Shown: positions 8,685 through 19,200 of the stretch, in pieces | Position numbering within the stretch: the first letter of the stretch is position 1 | How the letters are laid out: each line of letters begins with the position of its first letter | Assembly (NCBI GenBank): GCA_003222395.1 | Contig: QHWB01000030.1 | Span: 368,593 to 432,592, forward strand | DNA length: 64,000 nucleotides | Direction: 5' to 3' | Source of the DNA: Acidobacteriota bacterium | Lineage (GTDB): Bacteria > Acidobacteriota > Vicinamibacteria > Vicinamibacterales > CAVVIG01 | Translations under genes and position numbers: made by a program | Notes under the pieces: model-generated | Told to the model about the DNA's origin: nothing | Seen by the model: the letters and a program-made list of their open reading frames with translations, nothing else | The model's database searches: none

Positions 8685-10373
8685 ATGCGACGTCCTTTCG
8701 TCACCATATTCCTCATCGTTGCCGCGGCCGTCGCCTGCGGCGCGGTCGCCGGGAATCCGCCGTCGGTCGCGTTCACCGACGTCACCGCTGCGGCCGGCCT
8801 CCGATTCGTCCACAACAACGGCGCGTTCGGCAGCAAATACCTGCCCGAAACCCTCGGGTCCGGCTGCCTGTTCCTCGATGCCGACGGCGACGGCTGGCAG
8901 GACATCCTGCTCCTCAACTCGACGAACTGGCCTGGGCACGCAGGCCCAAAATCGAGTCTCGCGCTCTATCGCAACAACCGCAACGGCACGTTCACCGACG
9001 TGACGGCGGCGTCTGGACTCGGCGTCGAGCTGTACGCGCTTGGCGGAGCCGCCGCCGACTACGACAACGACGGCCGCACCGATCTCTACGTGACGGCTCT
9101 CGGCGGCAATCGACTGTTTCGAAATGCGGGTGCCGGCACGTTCGTCGACGTGACGCGCGCGGCGGGCGTCGCGGCAGGCGGATTCTCCACGAGCGCGCTC
9201 TGGTTCGACTACGACAACGACGGAAAGCTGGATCTGTTCGTCGCGCGCTACGTCGAATGGTCGATCGAGAAGGACCTCTTCTGCACGCTCGACGGGAAGG
9301 CGAAGTCGTACTGCACGCCGGAATCCTACAACGGGCAAAGCCCCGTCTTGTATCGCAACCGCGGCGACGGCACCTTCGAAGACGTCACGCGCCGCGCCGG
9401 GCTGCAGGATCCGACCTCGAAGGGACTCGGCGTTGCGATGCTCGACTTCGACGACGACGGGTGGATCGATCTGTTCGTCGCGAACGACACGCAGCCGAAC
9501 AAGCTGTATCGGAACCTTGGCAACGGCACTTTCAAGGATGTCGCAACGTCGGCCGGCGTCGCGTTCAGCGAGGCCGGCGTGGCGCGCGCCGGCATGGGCG
9601 TCGATGCCGCCGATTACGATGGGTCCGGCCGTCCGTCGATCATCATCGGCAACTTCTCGAACGAGATGATGGCGCTCTACCACAACGAAGGCAGCGGCCT
9701 CTTCATCGACGACGCTCCATCGTCTGCGATCGGGCGTGCATCGCTGCTGACGCTCACCTTCGGCTGCTTCTTCTTCGATTACGATCTCGACGGCCGCCTC
9801 GACATCTTCGCGGTGAACGGCCACGTGGCCGACGACATCAACCGCGTGCAGCGGCGGGTCACCTACGCGCAGCCGGCGCACCTGTTCCACAACGCCGGCC
9901 GGCGGCAGTTCGAGGACGCCTCGCGCGACGCCGGCGCCGCGCTGCAGCGGCCGATCGTCGGCCGCGGCGCGGCGTACGCCGACTACGACAACGACGGCGA
10001 CCTCGACCTGCTCATGACGGCGAACACGGGCGCGGCCGTTCTGCTGCGCAACGACGGCGGGAACCGGAACGGCGCGCTGCGTGTGAGAACGATCGGGACC
10101 ACGTCCAATCGCGACGGAATCGGAGCGCGCGTCGACGTGACGGTTGCCGGCGGCGGCCGTCAGCGGCAGGTCGTGAAGACAGGATCCAGCTACTGCTCAC
10201 AGAGCGAGCTGCCGCTCACCTTCGGGCTCGGATCGGCGGCGGCCGTCACCGACGTGCGCGTGCGCTGGCCGAGCGGACGCGTCGACGTGCTGGGCCGGAC
10301 CGCAGCGAACCAGACGATCACGATTCAGGAAGGCAAAGGGTTGATCGACGCGAAGCCGATCGGGCGGAAGTGA
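8685..10373 (+). CDS. CRTAC1-family exported beta-propeller protein (FG-GAP/VCBS + ASPIC/UnbV)
   Basis: 562 residues. The start ATG 8685 gives a clear signal peptide (TIFLIVAAAVACGAVAG). The body is a series of FG-GAP/VCBS-type blades, each with a calcium-binding-like D-x-D-x-D-G-x-x-D loop (DADGDGWQD, DYDNDGRTD, DYDNDGKLD, DFDDDGWID, DYDLDGRLD, DYDNDGDLD). The C-terminal ~90 residues are an ASPIC/UnbV domain (GIGARVDVTVAGGG, then FGLGSAAAVTDVRVRWPSG). The family is widespread in Acidobacteria and Planctomycetes, is presumed to sit in the periplasm or on the surface, and has no settled biochemical function. It is the middle gene of a compact operon: four bases after the cytochrome gene and one base before the next. 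Confidence 0.92.
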   Translation: MRRPFVTIFLIVAAAVACGAVAGNPPSVAFTDVTAAAGLRFVHNNGAFGSKYLPETLGSGCLFLDADGDGWQDILLLNSTNWPGHAGPKSSLALYRNNRNGTFTDVTAASGLGVELYALGGAAADYDNDGRTDLYVTALGGNRLFRNAGAGTFVDVTRAAGVAAGGFSTSALWFDYDNDGKLDLFVARYVEWSIEKDLFCTLDGKAKSYCTPESYNGQSPVLYRNRGDGTFEDVTRRAGLQDPTSKGLGVAMLDFDDDGWIDLFVANDTQPNKLYRNLGNGTFKDVATSAGVAFSEAGVARAGMGVDAADYDGSGRPSIIIGNFSNEMMALYHNEGSGLFIDDAPSSAIGRASLLTLTFGCFFFDYDLDGRLDIFAVNGHVADDINRVQRRVTYAQPAHLFHNAGRRQFEDASRDAGAALQRPIVGRGAAYADYDNDGDLDLLMTANTGAAVLLRNDGGNRNGALRVRTIGTTSNRDGIGARVDVTVAGGGRQRQVVKTGSSYCSQSELPLTFGLGSAAAVTDVRVRWPSGRVDVLGRTAANQTITIQEGKGLIDAKPIGRK

Positions 10374-10374
10374 C

Positions 10375-13300
10375 GTGGCGTCGATGAGACGCAGCGGCCC
10401 GATAATTCTTGTTCTCGCCGCTGCGGCGTTCGTCGTCGTCGCGCTTGCCCTCAGACAGCCCGTCGCCGAGCTCCAGATCGTCGAGGATGCCTATCGGGCG
10501 AACAACGTCGGCGTCGCTCGGCTCGAGCAGTTCGATTACACGGCGGCCGCGGAAGCGTTCCGCGCGGCGCTTCGACTCAGCCCGTCGCTCGCTCTCGCCC
10601 GAGTGAATCTCGCCATCGCGCTGTTCTATGCGCTCGATCTCGATGGCGCCCGGCGTGAAATCGAGGACGCCGCGCGGCTGCTGCCGCGCGATCCGCGTCC
10701 GCCGTACATCCTGGGACTCGTCGCGCGCGCGCAGGGCCGTCTCGACGCGGCGCGCGAGGCGTTCGCGCGCGTCCGCCAGCTCGATCCGCGCGACGTCGGC
10801 ACCCTCATCAACGCGGGACAGATCGATCTTCAGGAGCGGCGCGAGGCCGATGCGATTTCGGCCTTTCGTGCCGCGCTCGACGAAGAACCGTACAACGTGA
10901 CCGCGTCGTACAACCTCGGCCTCGCGCTCACGCGCTCGGGCCGCCGAGACGAGGGTCAGAAGGCGATGGAGGAGTCGCAGGCGGTGCGCGCCAGCGGCTA
11001 CGGAACGATCTTCTCGACCAACTACCTCGAGCAGGGTCATTACGCCGAAGCGATGACGTCAACGGGCGCCGAGCCCGACCTTGCCGATCGTGCTGTCCCC
11101 GACGTGACGTTCGCCGCGAGTGCGATTGCGCTGCCGGTCGCTGAGTTTCAGTCGACGGCGCCGATCCAGCCGCCTTTCGGCCGTCGCTTCAGCGCGGCCG
11201 ATCTTGCCGATGGTGGACGAGCGATCGCCGACGCGGTTGCGGGCGGCGTGACGGCCATCGATTACGATCGCGACGGCGATGCGGACCTCCTCGTCGTCCG
11301 CGCCGGCGACGCGCGGCTGCTGCGTAACGACCGCGGCGCGTTCACCGACGTCACGGCTGAATCCGGCATCGGCAGCCTGCTTGGTTCCGGCGCCATCGCT
11401 GCGGTTGCCGGCGACTACGATAACGACGGCTTTCCGGATCTGTTCGTGATTCGGTACGGCCGCAATCTCCTGCTGCACAACGACGGCGGCCGCCGCTTTT
11501 CCGACGTCACGGCGCAGAGCGGCCTGCCTGCGTATCGCTTTCTGTCCACGTCCGGCGCGTTCGTCGACTTCGATCACGACGGCGACCTCGACATCGTCCT
11601 CGTCGGTCTGGCGGATCTCGATCGGGCGCGCGAACAGGCTGCCGCCCGCGCGCTGACGTTCCCCGACGATTTTCCGGGCGCGCCGGCCGTTCTGCTGCAG
11701 AACAACGGCAACGGCACGTTCACCGACATCACGGGAAAAACAGGCGTCGGCGGTCTGCGGCACGGCGTGGCGATCGTGCCGACGGATTACGACAACCGCC
11801 GCGACGTGGATCTTTTGATCGCCAGCTACGACGGGACGCCGGCGTTGTTCACGAACCTGCGTGACGGCACGTTCCGCGACGACGCATCGAAGGTCGGGAT
11901 CGAGATCGAGGGGTCCGTCACCAGCGTCGCCGCCGCCGACTTCAACAAGGACGACTTCACCGATTTCTTCTTCGGCCGCGCGTCGGCGCCGGGCGTATTC
12001 GCCATCAGCGATGGTCGCGGCCGCTTTCGGATGGCGCCGGCGCCCGCCGCAACCGCGGGCGCGCTGGCGGCGCAGTTCGTGGACTACGACAACGACGGCA
12101 TGCTGGATCTCCTCACGTGGTCGGCCGATGGTCCGCGGCTCCTGCGCGCGTCCGCCGGCGAGTGGAGCGACGTGACGGCGCGCGCGTTCGGCGGTCCTGC
12201 ATCGGGTGCATCGGCATCACGGTCGGCGCGTGCCGCACTCGCTGCGGACGTGGATGGCGACGGCGATATGGACGTCATCGCATCCAACGCCTCCGCCGGG
12301 CACGTCGCCGTGTGGCGCAACGACGGCGGCAGCCGCAACGCGTCGATGCGGGTGCGGCTGACGGCGCGCGTCAGCAATCGTTCCGGCCTGGGCGCAAAGA
12401 TCGATCTGCGCGCGGGCAGCCTGCGCCAGCGCCTCGAAAGCTCCTCGTCTACTCCTTCGGCCGCACCGGCTGACATTCTGTTCGGTCTTGGCCGCCGTCG
12501 CGGCGCCGACGTCGTCCGCGTGCTGTGGCCGTCGGGCATTCTGCAGGCAGAGGCGGCGGATTCGACGTCGTCGAACGCCGCGGCCGTCCTCGCGTCGCCG
12601 ATGACCGTGGAAGAGCTGAATCGAAAACCGTCGTCGTGCCCGTTCCTGTTCACGTGGAACGGCCGTCGCTTCGAGTTCGTGACCGACTTCATGGGCGGCG
12701 GCGAGATGGGATATTGGGAAGCGCCGGGCGTACGGAATCGGCCGGATCCCGAGGAGTACGTCCGCATCAGCGACGCGCAGCTGCAGCCGAAGGACGGCCG
12801 ATACGAGCTCCGGGTCACGAACGAGCTCGAAGAGACGATGTTCGTCGATCGGCTCTCGCTGCTGGCGGTGACTCACGGGCGCGATGTGAACGTGTTCCCC
12901 AATGAGGGAATGACCGATCCGCCGAAGCCGTTCCATCTGTTTCAGGCGCGCGAGATCGGTGCCCCGCCGCGGGTCACCGATGATCACGGCCGCGACGTGA
13001 CGGCGCGGATTGCAGCCGTCGACGGCGCCTACCCCGACGATTTCCGACTGAGCCCGATTCGCGGCTACGCTGCGCCGCACGCGCTGACGATCGCGCTCGG
13101 AGCTGTGCCGCCGTCACTGCTGCTGCTCACCGGCTGGACCGACTACGCGTTCTCGAGCGACAACGTCGCCGCCGATCAAGCGGGTCTTGCGCTGCAGCCG
13201 CCGGCGCTCGAGGCACGCGGCGCCGACGGCCGCTGGCACACGATCGTCGGCGACATCGGCATTCCGGTCGGCCGCCCGCAGACGATCGTCGTGGATCTGG

Positions 13301-13926
13301 CGGGCCGACTCGCGGCGGGGACAACCGACGTGCGGATCGTCACGAACATGCGGATCTACTGGGATCGGATCCTGTTCGCGAACGAAGCCGAAGGCGGCGC
13401 GCACATCGAGCGGCTCGAACCGGCGACGGCGGTGCTACGCACGCGCGGCTTCTCGGCGGAGCTGACGCCGAAACCTCCGCAGCCGATCACGTACGATTAC
13501 CAGCGTGTCACGCGGATCTCACCGTGGAAGACCATGGTGGGCACGTACACGCGCGAAGGGAATGTGCTGCCGCTGCTGACGCGTACTGACGATCAGTTCG
13601 TCATCGTGGCGCCTGGAGACGAAATCGCGCTGTCGTTCGACGCCGGGAAGCTGCCGCCGCTCGAGCCGGCGTTCACGCGTACGTTCCTGCTGCACGCCGA
13701 CGGCTTCAGCAAGGAAATGGACCTGCATTCGGCGAGCCCCGATGCCGTCGCGCCGCTGCCCTTTCACGGCATGCGGCAATATCCGTACGCGCCGTCCGAC
13801 GCGCCGCCAGACACGCCCGAGAAGGAGCGCTACCGATCGGAGTACAACACTCGTCGTGTTGTGAGGGCGCTGCCGCCGCTCAACGGAACACAACTTCCTT
13901 CGCGAGACCGCCGACGAGAACGGTGA
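10375..13926 (+). CDS. TPR - FG-GAP - ASPIC/UnbV fusion protein with large C-terminal domain
   Basis: 1183 residues. A single hydrophobic helix (IILVLAAAAFVVVALAL) anchors or exports the protein. About four TPR repeats follow (residues ~45-200), then FG-GAP/VCBS blades (~285-660), an ASPIC/UnbV domain (~655-730), and a ~430-residue region that begins with CPFLFTWNGRRFEFVTDFMG at ~755, a segment seen in long CRTAC1 relatives and otherwise uncharacterised. GTG 10375 is one base after the previous stop; ATG 10384 in frame is equally possible. The last 47 bases overlap the 3' end of the convergent GH3 gene. The gene combines in one chain the TPR and CRTAC1 parts that the second module (19817-26840) carries on separate genes. 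Confidence 0.9.
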   Translation: MASMRRSGPIILVLAAAAFVVVALALRQPVAELQIVEDAYRANNVGVARLEQFDYTAAAEAFRAALRLSPSLALARVNLAIALFYALDLDGARREIEDAARLLPRDPRPPYILGLVARAQGRLDAAREAFARVRQLDPRDVGTLINAGQIDLQERREADAISAFRAALDEEPYNVTASYNLGLALTRSGRRDEGQKAMEESQAVRASGYGTIFSTNYLEQGHYAEAMTSTGAEPDLADRAVPDVTFAASAIALPVAEFQSTAPIQPPFGRRFSAADLADGGRAIADAVAGGVTAIDYDRDGDADLLVVRAGDARLLRNDRGAFTDVTAESGIGSLLGSGAIAAVAGDYDNDGFPDLFVIRYGRNLLLHNDGGRRFSDVTAQSGLPAYRFLSTSGAFVDFDHDGDLDIVLVGLADLDRAREQAAARALTFPDDFPGAPAVLLQNNGNGTFTDITGKTGVGGLRHGVAIVPTDYDNRRDVDLLIASYDGTPALFTNLRDGTFRDDASKVGIEIEGSVTSVAAADFNKDDFTDFFFGRASAPGVFAISDGRGRFRMAPAPAATAGALAAQFVDYDNDGMLDLLTWSADGPRLLRASAGEWSDVTARAFGGPASGASASRSARAALAADVDGDGDMDVIASNASAGHVAVWRNDGGSRNASMRVRLTARVSNRSGLGAKIDLRAGSLRQRLESSSSTPSAAPADILFGLGRRRGADVVRVLWPSGILQAEAADSTSSNAAAVLASPMTVEELNRKPSSCPFLFTWNGRRFEFVTDFMGGGEMGYWEAPGVRNRPDPEEYVRISDAQLQPKDGRYELRVTNELEETMFVDRLSLLAVTHGRDVNVFPNEGMTDPPKPFHLFQAREIGAPPRVTDDHGRDVTARIAAVDGAYPDDFRLSPIRGYAAPHALTIALGAVPPSLLLLTGWTDYAFSSDNVAADQAGLALQPPALEARGADGRWHTIVGDIGIPVGRPQTIVVDLAGRLAAGTTDVRIVTNMRIYWDRILFANEAEGGAHIERLEPATAVLRTRGFSAELTPKPPQPITYDYQRVTRISPWKTMVGTYTREGNVLPLLTRTDDQFVIVAPGDEIALSFDAGKLPPLEPAFTRTFLLHADGFSKEMDLHSASPDAVAPLPFHGMRQYPYAPSDAPPDTPEKERYRSEYNTRRVVRALPPLNGTQLPSRDRRRER

Positions 13927-16207
13927 ACGAGCCGGGCCCGCTCACCAGCCCGCCGCCGGCATCGACGTACGAGAAATCGCGCTTCGCGAGGTGAAAGACG
14001 ACCTCGCGCGCCTCGTTCGGTTGAAGCGTGACCTTGGCAAAGCGCTTCAATCGCCGCACCGGCGGTGTGACGCTCGCGGCATGCTGCGACACGAACAACT
14101 GAACCACTTCGGCGCCGGCGCGTGAGCCGCTGTTGCGCACTCTGACAGATACGTCGATCGGGGCGCCGACTGCGGCTGCATCCGGCATCGCGGTGAGGTT
14201 GCCGTACTCGAACGTCGTGTAGCTGAGGCCGAATCCGAACTCGAACTGCGGCGCGTAGCCCATCGCCGGAGCGAGTCCGGGCGGCGACTCCTCCGACTTC
14301 TTGTGATCGTAGGTGGTCAACGCGTTCGCGAAGCGCGGGTACGTGATCGGCAGCTTCCCGTCTGGATTGACATCGCCGAACAGGACGTCGGCAATCGCGG
14401 CGCCCCCTTCCATTCCAGGATTCAGTGCGAGCACGATCGCCGACCCCGTATCGGCAATCGATCGGATAATCCGCGGCCGACCTTCTATGAGCACGAGCAC
14501 GATCGGCTTCCCCGTCTCGGCCAGCGCTTCCACGAGGTGAAGCTGCGCGTCCGGCAGATTCAGATCGTCGATGTTCCCCGGTGTCTCGGCGTAAGACGGC
14601 TCGCCGACACACGCGATCACCACGTCGCTCGCGCGTGCGGCCGCCGCGGCAGCGGGGATGTCGATCGGTTTCTCGAAATCGGCGCCGTTTGCGTACGTGG
14701 CGTGCGCGCCAGGCCTCGACTCGATCGCGCGGCGAACCGTCGGCCGATCGCCGGGATATTCGGCTGGCCGATCGCCTTGCCACGTGATCGTCCAGCCGTT
14801 GTTCAGCGCCGGCAGCGAATCGCACGCGGGCCCGGTGACGAGCACGCGCGCGTCGCGCGCGAGCGGCAGGACGCGCCGCTCGTTCTTCAGCAGCACGATC
14901 GATTCGCGCGCCGCACGAAGCGCAAGGCTGCGCGATTCAGCGGAGCCGACTGCGGTCTTCGCCTCGATGCCCCTCACCGGGTCGTCGAAGAGGCCGAGCC
15001 GCGCTTTCATCGACAGCACGCGCGACACCGCTTCGTCGATACGCGACACCGGCACCGTGCCTTCGTTCACGAGCTGCAGCAGAAGGTCGGCGAAGCTGTA
15101 GTCGGAGGGCACCATGCTCATGTCGATGCCGGCCAGCACGGCGATGCGCGTCGCCTCTTTTTCGTTGGCGGTCACGTGGTGCGCCGTCACGAGCCGCTTG
15201 ATGTCTTCCCAATCGGATACGACAACGCCGCCGAACCGGAGCTCGCCTCGAAGGACGTCGACAAGCAGATGCCGGTTCGCATGCCCCGGAATTCCGTTCA
15301 CTTCGCCCGAGTTCACCATCACCGAGAGCGCGCCGGCATCGACCGCTGCCGCGAAGGTCGGCAGGAAATACTCGCGCAGCATCTCGATCGGGATCAGCGC
15401 CGGCGTGCGATCGTGGCCGCTGGCCGGGAAGCTGTAGCCGACGTAGTGCTTGAGACACGCGGCGACGCTCGTCGGCGACGCCGGATCGTCGCCCTGGTAC
15501 CCACGAACTGCAGCGGCGCCCATTACGCTCGCCAGGTGCACGTCCTCGCCGAACGTTTCGTACAGGCGCGGCCAGAGCGGTTGTCGGCCGATATCGAGCA
15601 CCGGCGAAAAGTTCCATGGAATGCCGGCGGCGCGCGTTTCCGCCGCGCTCACACGGCTCGTCTCGAGCATCAGCTCGGGATTCCACGTGGCCGCCATCCC
15701 GAGCGGCTGTGGAAACAGCGTGGCGCCCTTCACGTAGTTCGCGCCATGTATCGAGTCGATGCCGTACAGGACGGGGATCTTCAAACGCGATTCACCGGCC
15801 GCCTTCTGGATCGCCGGGATGAGCTCGTGCCACTTCTCGATCGGCAGCGCGAGATCCTTGACGTTCAGGATCGAGCCGACGCCGTACTCGACGACCGCTT
15901 TGCGCAGCTTCGTCGGGTTGATCCGCAGATCGGCGTCTTTGCCGTCGGTGACCATGCCGATCTCGAGCTGCGTCATCTGTCCGACCTTTTCCTCGAGCGT
16001 CATGCGGCCGACGAGATCGCGGACGCGACGAACCACGTCGTCGCGCGGCGGCGGCAAGGGGCGCGTGTGCGCGTCGAGAAACGTCTGGCTGTCGACGATC
16101 GCGCCGGAGCCGACTTTGCCCTGGCCGATCGCGGCGTCGACGTTCAGTCGGACAATGCCGTCACCCAATACCATCACCGCGAACGCTGCGAGCATGCGTG
16201 TCAGCAT
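13880..16207 (-). CDS. bglX: Glycoside hydrolase family 3, BglX-like beta-glucosidase
   Basis: 775 residues. The GH3 (alpha/beta)8 domain shows GIDSIHGANYVKGATLFPQP, the substrate-binding KHY (LKHYVGYSFP) and SDWEDI, where the Asp at ~332 is the family nucleophile. The GH3 C-terminal and fibronectin-III-like domains follow (FGFGLSYTTFEYGNL, RVRNSGSRAGAEVVQLFV). The enzyme cleaves terminal beta-glucosyl or related residues; the exact sugar is not determinable. The N-terminal helix MLTRMLAAFAVMVLG suggests export. Start ATG 16207 is chosen because upstream codons lie in the terminator hairpin; ATG 16195 is also possible. No ribosome binding site is seen; the start lies directly after the U-tract of the hairpin. 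The gene lies downstream of the TonB receptor, so the two probably act on the same glycan. Confidence 0.9.
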   Translation of the reverse strand: MLTRMLAAFAVMVLGDGIVRLNVDAAIGQGKVGSGAIVDSQTFLDAHTRPLPPPRDDVVRRVRDLVGRMTLEEKVGQMTQLEIGMVTDGKDADLRINPTKLRKAVVEYGVGSILNVKDLALPIEKWHELIPAIQKAAGESRLKIPVLYGIDSIHGANYVKGATLFPQPLGMAATWNPELMLETSRVSAAETRAAGIPWNFSPVLDIGRQPLWPRLYETFGEDVHLASVMGAAAVRGYQGDDPASPTSVAACLKHYVGYSFPASGHDRTPALIPIEMLREYFLPTFAAAVDAGALSVMVNSGEVNGIPGHANRHLLVDVLRGELRFGGVVVSDWEDIKRLVTAHHVTANEKEATRIAVLAGIDMSMVPSDYSFADLLLQLVNEGTVPVSRIDEAVSRVLSMKARLGLFDDPVRGIEAKTAVGSAESRSLALRAARESIVLLKNERRVLPLARDARVLVTGPACDSLPALNNGWTITWQGDRPAEYPGDRPTVRRAIESRPGAHATYANGADFEKPIDIPAAAAAARASDVVIACVGEPSYAETPGNIDDLNLPDAQLHLVEALAETGKPIVLVLIEGRPRIIRSIADTGSAIVLALNPGMEGGAAIADVLFGDVNPDGKLPITYPRFANALTTYDHKKSEESPPGLAPAMGYAPQFEFGFGLSYTTFEYGNLTAMPDAAAVGAPIDVSVRVRNSGSRAGAEVVQLFVSQHAASVTPPVRRLKRFAKVTLQPNEAREVVFHLAKRDFSYVDAGGGLVSGPGSFTVLVGGLAKEVVFR

Positions 16208-16247
16208 AAAAAGAAAAGCGGGCTGCGAGTTCGACCTCACAGCCCGC
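16208..16247 (-). terminator. Rho-independent terminator/attenuator between TonB receptor and GH3 genes
   Basis: On the minus strand, GCGGGCTG (16247-16240) pairs with CAGCCCGC (16225-16218) around a 14-base loop and is followed by TTTTCTTTTT (16217-16208). This is a textbook intrinsic terminator. It lies 24 bases after the receptor stop, and its T-run abuts the GH3 start codon. It should reduce GH3 transcription relative to the receptor. Confidence 0.85.
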
Positions 16248-16271
16248 CGAAGATGTGCGACCGTCAGCCGA

Positions 16272-19200
16272 TCAGAACAGCAGCTTGAACCCAATCTGCA
16301 TCTGCAGCGGGTCTCGTGTTCGCGTCGCCTGTCCGAAGCTGGTCGGAATCGTCGCGCTCGTTATTGCCGTCGCCTTGCTCGCGTCCGAGTTGTTCAGAGT
16401 TACGGTCGAGGGTCGGATGGTGGTCTCCATGCCCGCAAACATGAAGTTCGTGTTGTTGAAGATGTTGAAGATGTCCCAGCGAAGCTGCAGCTTCCTGTTG
16501 GCGCCAATTGGAAAGTTCTTGTAGAACGCCACGTCCGCCTGGAAATAGGCGGGGCCAGTGCAGTCGCCGCGCCTCGCTGAGCCGATGGTCCCGAGTTGGA
16601 ATCCATTCAAGGTATACGCACTCGGATTGATGATCTGCTCGGCGACCCCGCCGCTCGGTGTGCAAGCCTCGCTGGCGACGCGGTTCGGCATCTGGTTGTC
16701 GGTGTAGCCGGTTCCCGACGGTCCCCCGTTCAGGCCAGGAAGCGAGCCGGCGAACGCCGTGAGCGGCTGTCCGGTCGCGGCGCCGACGATCGTCGCCACT
16801 TCCCAGTCCCCTAACACACCGCGCACAGCAGACGATCGGCCCTCGAGGTTCGGCAGCAGCCAAATGAGGGACGCGTTGAAGATGTGCGTGCGGCCAGTCT
16901 CGGGACGGCCCCAATCAAGATCGGGATTCTGATTGTCGACCGTCGAATTCCCCTGAGCGGGAGCGCCGCCGCTGTCAGTCAGGTTCAGATTCGATCGCGA
17001 GCGCGACAGAGTGTACGACGTCTGGAACTGCGACCCGCGGCCGAACCGGCTGACGAACTGGGTCTGCAGCGAGTGATACGTCGATCTGCCGTTGTGATCC
17101 CAGATCCCGATGTTGTTGTTGCCGAACACGCCGAATTGCCGCAGTTCGGCGTTGGCTGGAGTGGTGACGACGTATTCGAGCCGATCGTCGATGCCGTTGT
17201 GGTTGATGTCACCGCTGAGAACCTGGTTCGCCACATGGGTCTTCAGGAGGTTGTATCCATAGTTGGCGACGTAACCGACTTCAATCGTCGTGTTGCGCCA
17301 GACCTCGTGCTGGAGCATCACGTTCCACTGCCAATTGTTGGGCGTCCGCTCGTTGACTTCGCGGCCGCGTTGCGGCGCGCCCAGCGTCGTGCCGAAGCAG
17401 CCGTCACATGGCTCGGCCGTCGTATCGAGCTTGCGAATCCCGTTCAGCGTGCTGACGAACGGCGGGTTCGTGGCGATGCTGAGCACGGGACTGAGCCGCT
17501 CGCGCAGAAAGAATTGTCCGACGCCCGCGCGAAGCGCAGTCTTCCCATCTCCTGACAGATCCCACGCCACGCCGATGCGCGGAGCGATGTTGTTCAGATC
17601 CTGATTCATCAGCGAACGGTTCGGTCCATCCGCTCCGCCCTTGGCGCCGGCCTGCTTGCACCAGTTCGTCCCCGGTGGCTGCAGCAACCCATTGCACGGA
17701 TCGGCGCCGAGCGCCGGATTGAACAATTCGGGCACAAAGCTCGTGAGCTTGTTGTCCGTGGTGTACGGATTGAAGAACATCGAATACCGCACGCCGTAAT
17801 CGAGCGTCACACGCCTTGACGCCTGCCACGAATCAGCGGCATAGAACTCGACATCGCGCCACCGCTGCTGTGCCGACCGGCTGGTCGATGCTTCGGAGAA
17901 ACCCCACGTCATGTCCCGAAGGAGGAAATCGGCGAGCACGTTCCCGGTGTTCGATCCCCAGCCGTTGACACCGGCGGATCCCCAGAACCGCGAGTTCATG
18001 TCCGATCCGTTGCCGTCGGTGTCCTCGTTCTTCCGGCTGTCCGGCAGCGTCGCCAGCGCGCCGACCTTCACCAGGTGCTTGCCGAACACCTTGCTGTAGT
18101 CGTCCTTGACGATGAAGAGATCCTGGTTGTTGAGGAACGGCGCCTCGTTCCACAACGGTCCATAGCCTTGGCCGCCCCAGAAGACCGGGTGACTTGTCTG
18201 GGCCCCGTACTGTTTCGCACTCAACGGAAACACCGGCTGGAACGCGCCGAGAATCTGATCGTCGAGACCGGGATCCGTACCACCGCGCGTGATGATGATC
18301 TTGTTCGCCGAGTACGAAAACTGAAGGCTGTTCGTACCGTTCGTTCCCAGGCTCTGGTTGAGTGATGCGACGAACGACCGGCTTGGCTGGTCCCAGTTCG
18401 AATCCACTGCTGGGAACGGATCGTCGCCCCAGAGGTTCGACTGGACGTTCGGCGCGTTGTTCTTCCACGTATCGTGGGTGTACCGCACCAGCAGTCGGCT
18501 CGCCTGCGAGATCGTCCAGTCGGCGCGGAAGCTTTGCTGGTTGTAGCGGATCGGCGAAACCACCGACGTGACCCAGTTGTTGCAGCTTCCGGCGGCCGGC
18601 GTGACGTTGGGAAGCGGATAGAGCTTCAAATACAGCTGTCCGGCCGGGCTGAGTCGATTCGCGGGAATGCGGTTTCCTGGAAACGGTTCCCCACTAAGCG
18701 GATCGACCGGAATGGGCGGCGAGCAGCCCGCGATCCGCGCCCCGCTGAAGTCTCCGTTGCGCTCGGCTTCGGTCGGCACGAACGCAGTACGCGCCGTCCC
18801 ACGATCCTCCAGGTTCCACTCGACGTTGCCGAAAAAGTGCAGCTTGTCCTTGATCAAAGGACCGCCAAACGTCGCGCCGAAATCGTTCCGCCGCAGTTTC
18901 TCCTTCGGCTGGTCGGCTTTCTCGAGGAAGTAGTTCTTCTTGTTCAGCGCGTCGTTGCGGCCGGAGTAGAACACGCTCCCGTTGAACCGGTTGGTGCCGC
19001 CGCGCGTGACGATGTTGATTTGGGCGCCGCCGGCGCCGCCGAACTCTGGTCCGTAGCTGTTGCGCAGGATCTTGAACTCTTCGATCGCTTCGAGCGACGG
19101 ATACACGAGGATCGTGCGGTTCGAACCGACGTCGTTGTTGTTCGCGCCGTCCACGGTCCACATGTTCGCCGTGACGTCGCTGCCGCTCACCGAGAGATCG

